Assembly (NCBI GenBank): GCA_024686335.1 | Contig: JAILCI010000012.1 | Span: 1-64,000 of the forward strand | Reading direction: 5' to 3' | DNA from: Bacteroidales bacterium | GTDB taxonomy: Bacteria; Bacteroidota; Bacteroidia; Bacteroidales; WCHB1-69 | Length of the DNA: 64,000 bases | In this document: positions 1 to 8,258 of the stretch, piece by piece | Layout of the letters: every line of letters begins with the position of its first letter | Position numbering within the stretch: position 1 is the first letter of the stretch | Program-made: the position numbers and the translations under genes | The notes under the pieces: generated by a model | Databases searched by the model: none | What the model saw: the letters and a program-made list of their open reading frames with translations, nothing else | What the model was told of the DNA's origin: nothing

Positions 1-1
1 T

Positions 2-577
2 GAAGAGGAACTGGGCGCAGAAGAGCTTCAGGGTATCAATAATATCGTGCCTGTCAGTTTCAGCGATGGTCCTTATTACAACTTCCCCGAATGCCAGAAG
101 ATTCAAGACGGCATCTATTTTATCAAGGCCAAGGGTCACACCAATGGTAACAGCATCATCATTGTGGAGAATGACGGCCTCTTTTATATGATTCATGGTG
201 ATATCACATACGTCGATGAAGCCCTGTATGAGGACAAGCTTTCTGTTGTCTATGATGACCTCGCAGAGGCTCGCAAGACGCAAGACCGCGTGCGTGAGTT
301 CATCAGTCAACATCCTACGGTGTACCTTTCAACACACTCACCGCAAGGCTATGAGAACCTGGAGGCCAAGCGTGTGATGGACCTGAACAATCCCGTCCCG
401 ACGGTTTTTGCGGAGGTGGATTTTTCACAGAAAAAGGCCTCTGGCAAGTATGTCTGCTCCATTTGTGGCTATGTGTATGATCCTGCTGAACACGATGGTG
501 TGGCTTTCGAGGATCTGCCCGACGATTGGAAGTGCCCGCGCTGCAAGCAAGGCAAGGAGAAATTCAATAAGGCATAA
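2..577 (+). CDS. MBL-fold hydrolase fused to C-terminal rubredoxin (5'-truncated by window)
   Basis: The reading frame is open from base 2, so the N-terminal part of the gene lies outside the window. The visible part begins as the second half of a metallo-beta-lactamase fold: a GHTNGNS segment that corresponds to the GHTPGHS metal motif, HGD (bridging Asp) and STHS (late His). After residue 140 or so a complete rubredoxin follows, with [15 protein letters not shown] and CPRCK giving the four Cys of an FeS4 site. MBL hydrolases use a bimetal centre; rubredoxins carry single electrons. The fusion resembles flavodiiron-type or redox-linked hydrolases in spirit, but no flavodoxin domain is present. 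Ten bases separate the stop from the pseudouridine synthase downstream, so the two are probably co-transcribed. The substrate cannot be told. Confidence 0.8.
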   Translation, partial: EEELGAEELQGINNIVPVSFSDGPYYNFPECQKIQDGIYFIKAKGHTNGNSIIIVENDGLFYMIHGDITYVDEALYEDKLSVVYDDLAEARKTQDRVREFISQHPTVYLSTHSPQGYENLEAKRVMDLNNPVPTVFAEVDFSQKKASGKYVCSICGYVYDPAEHDGVAFEDLPDDWKCPRCKQGKEKFNKA

Positions 578-587
578 CACTCTTCAG

Positions 588-1124
588 ATGATAATCCTCT
601 TCAATAAACCATACGGTGTGCTGAGTCAATTTACTCCCGAGGCGGGTCATCGGGCTCTCAACGAGTTCGGCTTTCCTCCGGGAGTCTATGCTGCTGGCCG
701 TCTGGACCATGACAGCGAGGGCGCCTTGCTATTGACGGACGACGGGCGGCTGATCAAGCGCCTGCTGGATCCCAAAAATGGACATCCGCGCACTTATCTT
801 GTACAAGTAGATGGAGAGATTACTGATGAGGCATTGTTGCAGCTGACTAAAGGAGTAGTCATCAAAGGTTACCACACCCGTCCCTGCAAGGCAGAGCGGG
901 TGCTGCCGCCAGAAGACCTCTGGGAACGCGTGCCACCCGTCCGTTTTCGGGCCAATATCCCTACCAGCTGGATTCGCCTTACCCTTACCGAGGGCAAGAA
1001 CCGCCAGGTGCGGCACATGACTGCGGCGGTGGGTTTTCCGACCTTGCGGCTCATCCGTGTCCAAATCGGCGATCTTAGTCTGGGCACACTCCAGCCAGGA
1101 GAGTGGAGGGTTGTGAAGAAGTGA
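588..1124 (+). CDS. rluE: RluE-type rRNA pseudouridine synthase
   Basis: A 178-residue member of the RsuA/RluE pseudouridine synthases, which isomerise uridine in 23S rRNA. The N-terminal ILFNKPYGVLSQF segment and the catalytic motif AGRLDHDSEGALLLTDDG (catalytic Asp in RLD) are clear, as is the terminal GKNRQVRHM segment. There is no N-terminal S4 domain, which fits RluE rather than RsuA or RluB. The ATG at 588 is chosen because the family begins just before the LFNKP strand. A longer in-frame extension into the upstream gene has no family similarity. It closely follows the MBL-rubredoxin gene and ends in front of a bidirectional terminator. The exact target base is inferred from the family only. 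Confidence 0.85.
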   Translation: MIILFNKPYGVLSQFTPEAGHRALNEFGFPPGVYAAGRLDHDSEGALLLTDDGRLIKRLLDPKNGHPRTYLVQVDGEITDEALLQLTKGVVIKGYHTRPCKAERVLPPEDLWERVPPVRFRANIPTSWIRLTLTEGKNRQVRHMTAAVGFPTLRLIRVQIGDLSLGTLQPGEWRVVKK

Positions 1125-1143
1125 TTATTATCAGACATACAAT

Positions 1144-1182
1144 AAAAAAACGGAGACACACAGCAGCGCGTCTCCGTTTTTC
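1144..1182. terminator. Bidirectional terminator
   Basis: An 8-bp perfect stem (ACGGAGAC / GTCTCCGT, 1150-1157 and 1170-1177) lies between an A-run and a T-run. It can end transcripts of both the rightward pseudouridine synthase and the leftward exporter gene. Confidence 0.85.
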
Positions 1183-1199
1183 GCTGTTTAATCTTATAA

Positions 1200-2489
1200 T
1201 TAGTTGGCAATAATGCCGAAAAGGATGCAAGCCACAATGAAGGTAAACACGATGTTGAAACTCTGCGCCGTGAGGAAAGCCCACAAAGACTGACGGTTCT
1301 CCTTGGAGAAGATCTCTTTGAAGCGTGTCTCGAGGCCAATGCAGACAAATGCGATGGAGAAGAAGATGCCTTGGAAGTTTTTGGCCAAGGATTTGTATTT
1401 CACAACGGTGTCGCCAATCTCCACGCCGCCTGTGAACCAGATGCTGAAGACGATGGAGGCGATTACCATGCCGACGACGAACTTCGGGAAGCGCTGCCAG
1501 ATGACGGCCCCCGTGGTGCGAGGCATGCCCTCGGTCTTGCGCAATGACCAATAGAGAGAGATGAAGAAGGCGGCCACGCCGATCAGCACATTTTGGGAGG
1601 CTTTGACGATAACGGCTGTATTGCCGGCCTCTTCGCCGAGGATACCGCCAGAAGCAGCCACAGCTGCTGTGGTGTCAATTGTACCGCCAATCCAGGCACC
1701 TGCAACCTGTGCTGCAGCTGTCGGGTCGCTGAAGAGTAACGGCAGAATCCATTTGCAAAGCAACGGCATGATGTAGAGCATGGGGATGGCAACGACCATC
1801 ACGAGAGAGACCACATAGCTGAGCTTCTTCTTGTCACCATCAATGGTTCCGCAGGTCGCGATGGCAGCGGAGACACCGCAGATACTCACGGAGCTGGCCA
1901 GTATCGTGGCCATCTCATCGTCAACATGGAACACCTTGCGGGAGACCCAGAATCCGAAGTACCAGACGCACAACACCACTATCAGCGCTTGTGCGAGACC
2001 GAAAGCGCCAGACTTCATGATTTCACCGAAGATAACGGTAGCACCAAGGCATACGATACCGATTTTGATGTAGAACTCACTCTGGATGGCAGGTTTTAAC
2101 CACTCGGGTACATGGAAACAGTTGCTGATTAGCAAACCGAAGAGAACAGCGAAGAGTACTGATTCTAAACCATATTCCTTGCAGAAAGGGATGCTGGCAC
2201 AGAGTTGTGCGAGCAAGGTTAGCACAAAGATGACGATGAACGAGGGCAATAGTCCCTTCAGTGGTTTGCGCGATATAAGAGCCGCTGCCACAATGACGAT
2301 GAACAGGAATACAAAGGTCAACAAAGTGTTGAGCCAGCCTGCTCCGGTCGCCAGAGAGGAGACGTTCAGCATCTTGATGTTGTTCATGAAGCGTGGGGCT
2401 ATCACAATTAACCCCAGTACGATAAAGCCGAGAAGGACAATCAGCCACTCCTCGTTAATTAACGGTTTCTTTTCTGTTTTGGAAGACAT
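1200..2489 (-). CDS. YeiH/UPF0324-type putative sulfate exporter family membrane protein
   Basis: A 429-residue protein with about ten hydrophobic segments and the signatures of the Cons_hypoth698 (YeiH/YadS) family, e.g. GIVCLGATVIFGEI, SVSICGVSAAIA and GAWIGGTIDTTAAVAASG. Members are annotated as putative sulfate exporters, but the transport substrate is poorly established. It is the second gene of an operon, 26 bp after the O/P-type porin, so the pair may move a small anion across outer and inner membrane. The start ATG at 2489 is followed by a short basic N-terminus and then the first membrane span. Length is somewhat above the usual 330-350 residues because of extra N-terminal membrane spans (residues 15-100). 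Confidence 0.8.
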   Translation of the reverse strand: MSSKTEKKPLINEEWLIVLLGFIVLGLIVIAPRFMNNIKMLNVSSLATGAGWLNTLLTFVFLFIVIVAAALISRKPLKGLLPSFIVIFVLTLLAQLCASIPFCKEYGLESVLFAVLFGLLISNCFHVPEWLKPAIQSEFYIKIGIVCLGATVIFGEIMKSGAFGLAQALIVVLCVWYFGFWVSRKVFHVDDEMATILASSVSICGVSAAIATCGTIDGDKKKLSYVVSLVMVVAIPMLYIMPLLCKWILPLLFSDPTAAAQVAGAWIGGTIDTTAAVAASGGILGEEAGNTAVIVKASQNVLIGVAAFFISLYWSLRKTEGMPRTTGAVIWQRFPKFVVGMVIASIVFSIWFTGGVEIGDTVVKYKSLAKNFQGIFFSIAFVCIGLETRFKEIFSKENRQSLWAFLTAQSFNIVFTFIVACILFGIIAN

Positions 2490-2515
2490 ATCTTATTATA
2501 TTTTTTGATTATTCA

Positions 2516-3685
2516 TTAGAATTTTACGGAGAGCATGGTCAGGAAAGAGTGACCGAGGTAGGGATTGTTCTGGCGTTGGCGCAAGGTGTACTGAAGGCGC
2601 AACTGCACATGTTTCTCGGGCCACCAGTCGATGCCGGCGCTGTAGTAGGTAGAAGCTCCATCGTCAGCAATATTTTTTTGGTAGAAGTCGTAACGCAACA
2701 CCGGACGCAGTTTCTGTTGTACGTTGCTCTTGGAACCCCAGCCAAAACGGAACCAATAGCCTGCTGTCACATAGAATCCTTGAGTGTTGAAATTATCCAC
2801 CTGTAAAACGTCGTTGGAAGCAATAGTTCCTACATCGGTTTTGCCCCACAAGTACTCACCGCGCACGGTAAGGTTATCGTCCTTATATTCGGCACCGCCA
2901 GCGAAACGGAGACGCAGACCGTCTATGTCGTCCGAGATGGCATAGCGTCCCCAATAGGCAGACCCGGAGAGTACAAGATTTTTCAGGAAAGGATGAAACT
3001 CGATACGACCGGCAATGTCCTTAGCCATATTGTCAAACTTGACGTTGATGCCGTTGCCTCCAAACACGCCGACGCTATAGCCCAACAGCGGATACTTTTC
3101 GCCGTTGCGCTCAAACTGCAGTAACGTGCCGTATAGCATGGCACCGATTTCACGGCCGGTGGAGTAGCTGCTGACGCCTGAGACGTCCTTGTAGCCTGAC
3201 AAAGCCGTGATTACCTGCGCGTTGTCAGCAAATTCAAGGTCCAGTGGAGAGTAGGGGTTTTCTATTGTGAACGGAATCTTGAACTGCCCGACTTGCAAGT
3301 TGGCATAACGGCAAAACTTGAGTTTTACAAAAGCATCCACCAGCTTCGGGGAGTTGGCAAAATCTGCCTGCAAGCGGAACTCGACCATGGGCGTGATATT
3401 GCCTTTCAGGTCGATACGAGCACGGCGTATTTGCATAATGCTGCTCTGGATATCGTCTTGATTGGCGACCGCCTGGTTCTGATACTCATACTGGGCGTTG
3501 ATGAATCCACCCACTTTAATGTAGTCGCTGATCTGGAAATTGCGCTCTTTTTTTGGGGCGGACTGATCCGTTACAGATTTCTCCTCTGTTTTCTTTTCTT
3601 TCTTGTCCTCTTTCTGTGCCGATGCGGCCGTGGCAACACCGAGAATTAACACGAACATTGTAATGCGTAAAAATGTTTTTTTCAT
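2516..3685 (-). CDS. Phosphate-selective porin O/P-type outer-membrane protein
   Basis: A 389-residue outer-membrane protein. Residues 1-23 form a signal peptide ending ASA, followed by a Lys/Glu-rich stretch (about residues 24-50) and then a barrel. Diagnostic O/P features are DYIKVGGFINAQYEYQ at the start of the barrel, RRARIDLKGN, LQVGQFKIPFTIENPYSPLD and repeated amphipathic strands to the terminal Phe (LSVKF). Members of this family take up inorganic anions such as phosphate; specificity here is not shown. It is transcribed from its own TAnnTTTG promoter and leads the operon with the YeiH-type exporter. Confidence 0.85.
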   Translation of the reverse strand: MKKTFLRITMFVLILGVATAASAQKEDKKEKKTEEKSVTDQSAPKKERNFQISDYIKVGGFINAQYEYQNQAVANQDDIQSSIMQIRRARIDLKGNITPMVEFRLQADFANSPKLVDAFVKLKFCRYANLQVGQFKIPFTIENPYSPLDLEFADNAQVITALSGYKDVSGVSSYSTGREIGAMLYGTLLQFERNGEKYPLLGYSVGVFGGNGINVKFDNMAKDIAGRIEFHPFLKNLVLSGSAYWGRYAISDDIDGLRLRFAGGAEYKDDNLTVRGEYLWGKTDVGTIASNDVLQVDNFNTQGFYVTAGYWFRFGWGSKSNVQQKLRPVLRYDFYQKNIADDGASTYYSAGIDWWPEKHVQLRLQYTLRQRQNNPYLGHSFLTMLSVKF

Positions 3686-3731
3686 ATAACAAAAATTTAA
3701 TTTAACTTTCTTTAACGTTATTTTGAAAGCG

Positions 3732-3739
3732 CAAATGTA
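3732..3739 (-). promoter_or_regulatory. -7 box TACATTTG of the porin operon
   Basis: Reverse-strand TACATTTG matches the Bacteroidota sigma-ABfr -7 element TAnnTTTG, 47 bp upstream of the porin start codon. Confidence 0.7.
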
Positions 3740-4097
3740 GTGGTTTTGTCAATGTGATTTGTCCTAATTTGCGGAAGAAATTGTCAGTTTTCATCATTTT
3801 TCTCAAGATGGAGAACTAAAATAGGTATGCTGATTTCATTTCTTTATTTCGTTGTTTTACAAATATATATACGTATTCTTACAGTCATGATTCATATCTA
3901 TGACATCTTTAATGCGAATAATGACATTTTTTTTGATTACCCCATTTTTTATTATCGAACATAAAATAGTTCATTAGAATCAGGTTCTAATTCTGCTATT
4001 TTGTTTCTTATTACATCATGTTAATTTATAATAATGAAATGCCATAGAATCTATCGTGGGAGTTTTGAAACGTATTTTGATGCAAACAAATTTTATG

Positions 4098-4105
4098 TAC
4101 ATTTG
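4098..4105 (+). promoter_or_regulatory. -7 box TACATTTG of the AraC gene
   Basis: TACATTTG matches TAnnTTTG. Transcription would begin near 4112, which leaves the ATG at 4134 as the first usable start and excludes the in-frame GTG at 4056 and ATG at 4080. Confidence 0.6.
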
Positions 4106-4133
4106 CCCCGTTTTTTTATTAAGTACATCTTCT

Positions 4134-4700
4134 ATGCCCGTTTTACTTTATCAGATTCTTTTGTTTCTTGCTATTTTGACAGCCGTTATCTTTATGATTA
4201 TGTTTATTCAAAGCCGTAAGGCATACAAACGATTGTTGAAAAAGAATCTTGAGGAGCAACAGACGGCTTTTACCTTCTCTGATAAGATTGACTTTGAGGA
4301 TATGAAACCAGATAGTCCTGTTGACGAGGGGCTTATTGCACAACTTCAAACACTCTTTGAGGTTGATAAAGTTTATCTTGATTCTGATCTTACCCTCAAT
4401 CAATTAGCCAAAAAGGTTGGCACTAACCGAGCCACCCTGTCGCACGTCATTAATCAATATTTTCACAAGTCCTTTCCTGCTATGCTTAATCAGTATCGAG
4501 TAAACGAGGCCCTTCATTTGTTGACCGAGAAGAACAGTAAGGATTATAAATTGGAGGTTATTGCTGAGATGTGTGGTTATCGTAACCGCCAGGTTTTCCA
4601 TTCTGCATTTAAGCGCGAGACGGGTATTACCCCTAAACATTTCCGTAAGGTGTCGGAGGAATTACAACCGATATCGGCTGACCAATTGGCCAACAAATGA
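4134..4700 (+). CDS. Small membrane-anchored AraC-family regulator
   Basis: From the ATG at 4134 the product has 188 residues: one membrane span at about residues 3-25, a basic/charged linker (about 26-60), then an AraC-type double helix-turn-helix (about 80-175). The HTH shows LTLNQLAKKVGTNRATLSH in the first motif and VIAEMCGYRNRQVFHSAFKR with TGITPKHFR in the second. Bacteroidota often have large TPR-TM-AraC sensors; this one keeps only the TM-HTH end, and its own promoter suggests that the short form is real rather than a broken remnant. It stands 157 bp upstream of the dikinase operon in the same direction and may control it. That link is inference. Confidence 0.75.
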   Translation: MPVLLYQILLFLAILTAVIFMIMFIQSRKAYKRLLKKNLEEQQTAFTFSDKIDFEDMKPDSPVDEGLIAQLQTLFEVDKVYLDSDLTLNQLAKKVGTNRATLSHVINQYFHKSFPAMLNQYRVNEALHLLTEKNSKDYKLEVIAEMCGYRNRQVFHSAFKRETGITPKHFRKVSEELQPISADQLANK

Positions 4701-4829
4701 TTGTCGATGCTAAATATTACCACAATTTTGGTAAATATCGCCTTGAAATCAAAATTAAAAAAATTAAGCTACTTATAATCAGCTATATATAAAACTTAAA
4801 AAAACTTAATATTTAATCTAAATATTATG

Positions 4830-4837
4830 TAGATTTG
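4830..4837 (+). promoter_or_regulatory. -7 box TAGATTTG of the CrtC-like/dikinase operon
   Basis: TAGATTTG matches TAnnTTTG and ends 20 bp before the ATG at 4858, which implies a very short leader. The AT-rich stretch before it has room for AraC-protein binding. Confidence 0.65.
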
Positions 4838-4857
4838 CCGCGTAATATTTTTAGATT

Positions 4858-5874
4858 ATGTTTTACAGTCTCAAAAAAAGAATCATCTGCAAGACGTTGG
4901 CCAAGAGGAACAAGCAAAATCCTTTTGACTATCAAAAGGCTGAAAGCTATTCTCTTGAAGGTGAAAAAGACACATTGATTAATAATTCCTACTATTTTTC
5001 AGCACACAATGAGAAGATGTCCTTCTTTGCTCGTTTGGGAAAGAGAGTCCATATGGATGAGACATGGTTTGTCATTTATGTGGACGGCAAACCCTATTCC
5101 TTGTTACAAGAAACTTTTCCCGTCGGAACTTCTCCACTTCGCGTTGAGAAAATCGGTGATAACTGGACTGTCTCTTTTCATGGAAAACTAAATGAAACTG
5201 ATGAGGTAAACTTTAAGGCGACGTTTGTGGGCAAACAAAAGCCCATCGATTTCACGAGTGATATGCCGGCGGAGAGAATGGCTGCCGGAATTGCCAATGA
5301 GAAATGGAACAAGTCATTTTTCGAGCAGTTGCAAAACGTCAGCGGCCAGTGCCATTACGAGCAGGAAGGTGTGCTGGAAGGTCAGTTGACACTGAATGGT
5401 AAGACAGTGGATTTCAGTTTGCCATGCGTACGCGACCACTCTTTCGGCAAAAGAGACTGGAACTATATGAATAACCACCTCTGGCTGATGGCTGTTTCTT
5501 CCGCTCGACAGTTCAATTACTCTCTCGTCTCTTATCCAGTGATGAGTGCCCTGGAGGTAGGCAATTACCGAGATGAGACCGGACTACATTTTATGCTGCA
5601 AGCAGATCTGGATTTTCAGAAGATTAACAAAGGTGCAGTTCCCCAAGAGCTGGATTTGCATGTCAAATTGGATGATTCCCGTTCAATTGATGTCAAAGCA
5701 AAGGTCTTGGACGGTCTGACATACCATTTTCAAGATGGTCAATATATTCTGCACGAGAATATTGCAGAGTTCACGATTGATGGATCCGTTTGCAGGGGTA
5801 TTTTGGAAATCGGCTTCAACGCAAATAATAACCGCTATTTCAATCAAATAGATTTAAAAAACATAAAACGATGA
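4858..5874 (+). CDS. CrtC/AttH-like (lipocalin-type) protein paired with a dikinase
   Basis: A 338-residue protein without signal peptide or membrane span. It is rich in predicted beta strands. The most telling motif is CVRDHSFGKRDW at residues 190-201, followed by NHLWLMAVSS. This looks like the RDHSWG/RDW signature of CrtC/AttH-like (hydroxyneurosporene synthase, tocopherol cyclase-like) double-lipocalin proteins. I recall similar domains attached to PEP-synthase-like proteins in animals, but I cannot check this. The stop overlaps the start of the dikinase gene by four bases (ATGA), so the two are almost certainly translationally coupled and act together. A role in binding a hydrophobic substrate for the kinase is plausible and unproven. 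Confidence 0.6.
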   Translation: MFYSLKKRIICKTLAKRNKQNPFDYQKAESYSLEGEKDTLINNSYYFSAHNEKMSFFARLGKRVHMDETWFVIYVDGKPYSLLQETFPVGTSPLRVEKIGDNWTVSFHGKLNETDEVNFKATFVGKQKPIDFTSDMPAERMAAGIANEKWNKSFFEQLQNVSGQCHYEQEGVLEGQLTLNGKTVDFSLPCVRDHSFGKRDWNYMNNHLWLMAVSSARQFNYSLVSYPVMSALEVGNYRDETGLHFMLQADLDFQKINKGAVPQELDLHVKLDDSRSIDVKAKVLDGLTYHFQDGQYILHENIAEFTIDGSVCRGILEIGFNANNNRYFNQIDLKNIKR

Positions 5875-8213
5875 AAATATATCAGCTGGGACAATTACCC
5901 GAGGAAATCTATCCTTCAGTGGGAGGAAAGGCGAAAGGTTTGGACATGTTGATTCGTCATGGATTTGTTGTTCCGAAAGGTTTTGTTATCACCGAGATAG
6001 ATCAGCTGGATGAAGAGTCTATTTATCAGGCTTTTGATGCTTTGAAAGTGGATCAAGTTTCGGTAAGATCCTCAGCTTCCAATGAGGACCAGTCGGCAGT
6101 TTCCAATGCAGGTCAGTATGAGACCTGTCTCTTTGTGGAGCGTACCAACATGATGGAAAGCGTCAACAAATGTTTAGCATCTTTGGATTCTAATCGTGTA
6201 GAAGATTATGCTCGTCACTTTGAGCTGAGTCGAGGTAAAATGAATATTGTTGTTCAGGAGATGATTGATAGCGACAAGGCTGGAGTGCTTTTCACCGCTG
6301 GTCCGAACAATGGTTCTGCAATCTTGATTGAAGCTGTCGATGGCCAGGGAGAGAATCTTGTATCAGGCCAGGTCACCGCTCACCGCTACGAGATTTCCCG
6401 CAAATGTTACCGTCCTTGCGGTGATGAACTACTCGAAGAAAATGAGATAAGACAGCTTTATGAAATCGGGAAGAAAGTTCGGACGGTTTTCGCGGAAGAG
6501 AAAGATTTGGAATGGGCTATCCATGGCGGGCAACTCTATCTGCTTCAAATGCGTCCTATTACAACGGAAATTATTGATATAGAAGAATTTGACCGCGACG
6601 ATGATCTCAGCAACCACTTGTTTACCAAAAGAAACGTAGGTGAGATGATGCCGGGAGCTGTCACCCCGCTTACACTATCCACCTCAGCGAAGGCTATCGA
6701 CTACGGTATGCGTTATATGCTTTGGAAAGCTGGAGTATACAAATCACCGTATGAGGAAGAACCATTGCGACTTATCTCCTCCATATCGGGCCATCTGTTC
6801 TTCGATATGAATCTGCTATACAACATGTATACGAAAGTCGGTATTGCCGATCCCCAGTCAATGAATTTGTCCATTATGGGGGAATATCACGATTACCCTC
6901 CGATTACTGCCAAGTTTTCCAATCCGATAGTTCGTGGCATTAACTCTGTCAAGTTTCTCCGCTATGTGTTATCTGGCCACAGCGCGATGAAACGCTTTGA
7001 CAATATGTTGACCAAAGTTCACTTTGCAGAAACATCATCTTATAGTGAACTGTATCAAAGCATTGACACCAATCTTGCTTATCTAGACGAGAGCCTCATT
7101 TATCATTATGCTTCCTCATCCTACTCCGGCAGTGCTTCGAGTACATTGTATAGGCTTCTTGACAAGTATTTTCCCGACAAAAAGAAGTATCAATCCTTCT
7201 TATCGCATTTGTTATCCAACATTCCCAATATTGAAAGTGCTGACATCCTCTCACGTTTGCAGGAGTTGTCGGCAATGATAAAGAAGCACAATTCCAAAGC
7301 CGTGCAATTCAGCGCAGAGGAGCTGTTGGGGTACATAAAAAATGATGTGGAAATCAGTGTAAAATACCAAGATTTTCTCTCCCGTCACGGTCATCGCTGT
7401 ATCAAGGAGGCCGAGATGAGAAATAAACCTTGGCGAGACGACGAGATTCCGTTGATGAATTACTTGCAGAGCATCATTAACTCTCCGATGAGTCTTGTTC
7501 AACGTGATGAAAAGATAGACCTTAAGAAAGAATTCTCCTTTGTTCGGAATCCTCTGTTGAAACGGGCTTGCATCTCTTTTGCGGAAAAATCCAGACAGGC
7601 GGTTGTGGACCGGGAATATACGAAATCGCAGCTGATTCACATCATTGATTTGTTCAAGACTCAGTATGCACGTCTGGCCAATATGCTAGTTGCTGCCAAT
7701 CTTCTTACTGATGCTGACCTTATCTATTTCTTGACGCATTCCGAAATCGGTGAACTCATAGGCGGTGACACTAAACTTCTTTCCGTTGCAATAAGACGGA
7801 GGAAAGCTCATGCCATTCAGGAAAATCTCTCTTTTGACGATATCTATGTCGGCAAACCCACTGCGGATGTCTTTGATTTGGAAGAGAATGACGGGATGAT
7901 GAAAGGCGTACCCGTTTCCAATGGGGAATGCGAAGGAATTGTGCGTATCGTTTATTCCGCCGATGATGCCAATAAACTCCAAAAAGGAGAGATTATGGTG
8001 GCGCGCTTCACTGATATCGGCTGGACACCGTACTATTCCGTTGTCAACGGTTTGATTACCGAGATCGGTTCATCGTTGTCTCACGGTGCCGTTGTGGCGC
8101 GCGAGTACGGATTGCCCGCCATTGTCAATGTGAAAGGGGCTACCAAATTGCTGAAAAACGGTGACCGTATCAAGATGGACGCGGGCAAAGGCACGGTCGT
8201 CCTCACCGCGTAG
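5871..8213 (+). CDS. PEP-synthase/rifampin-phosphotransferase-like dikinase
   Basis: 780 residues. The N-terminal ATP-grasp (PPDK_N) domain, about residues 1-235, shows GGKAKGLDML, VRSSASNEDQS (65-75), GQYET, QEMIDSDKAGVLFTAG and LYLLQMRPIT (222-231). NVGEMMPGAVTPLT marks the linker typical of rifampin phosphotransferases. A divergent helical middle follows. The C-terminal swivelling phosphohistidine domain has SSLSHGAVVAREYGLPAIV with the catalytic His near residue 738. The PEP-binding TIM barrel of PpsA is absent, so the architecture is ATP-grasp, substrate domain, His domain, as in Rph: ATP would phosphorylate the His, which passes phosphate to a third substrate. That substrate is unknown, and it need not be an antibiotic. 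Coupled to the upstream CrtC-like gene by a 4-base overlap. Confidence 0.8.
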   Translation: MKIYQLGQLPEEIYPSVGGKAKGLDMLIRHGFVVPKGFVITEIDQLDEESIYQAFDALKVDQVSVRSSASNEDQSAVSNAGQYETCLFVERTNMMESVNKCLASLDSNRVEDYARHFELSRGKMNIVVQEMIDSDKAGVLFTAGPNNGSAILIEAVDGQGENLVSGQVTAHRYEISRKCYRPCGDELLEENEIRQLYEIGKKVRTVFAEEKDLEWAIHGGQLYLLQMRPITTEIIDIEEFDRDDDLSNHLFTKRNVGEMMPGAVTPLTLSTSAKAIDYGMRYMLWKAGVYKSPYEEEPLRLISSISGHLFFDMNLLYNMYTKVGIADPQSMNLSIMGEYHDYPPITAKFSNPIVRGINSVKFLRYVLSGHSAMKRFDNMLTKVHFAETSSYSELYQSIDTNLAYLDESLIYHYASSSYSGSASSTLYRLLDKYFPDKKKYQSFLSHLLSNIPNIESADILSRLQELSAMIKKHNSKAVQFSAEELLGYIKNDVEISVKYQDFLSRHGHRCIKEAEMRNKPWRDDEIPLMNYLQSIINSPMSLVQRDEKIDLKKEFSFVRNPLLKRACISFAEKSRQAVVDREYTKSQLIHIIDLFKTQYARLANMLVAANLLTDADLIYFLTHSEIGELIGGDTKLLSVAIRRRKAHAIQENLSFDDIYVGKPTADVFDLEENDGMMKGVPVSNGECEGIVRIVYSADDANKLQKGEIMVARFTDIGWTPYYSVVNGLITEIGSSLSHGAVVAREYGLPAIVNVKGATKLLKNGDRIKMDAGKGTVVLTA

Positions 8214-8234
8214 GGGCGCACGCCGGGATATAAT

Positions 8235-8258
8235 GGTCGATGCACGCATCGACCCTAC
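8235..8258 (-). repeat. REP hairpin, GGTCGATG subfamily
   Basis: An imperfect palindrome (GGTCGATG...CATCGACC) with GTAG at its reverse-strand foot (8255-8258). The TAG of the foot is the stop codon of the retropepsin gene (8255-8257). Confidence 0.8.

Larger units (their letters stand above)
3686..4133. other. AT-rich intergenic region between divergent genes
   Basis: This 448-bp gap holds the porin promoter (3732-3739) on one side and the regulator promoter (4098-4105) on the other. The remainder is AT-rich with no convincing gene, RNA or hairpin. A GTG-initiated reading frame from 4056 extends into the regulator but starts upstream of the promoter box and is not used in my reading. Confidence 0.6.
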
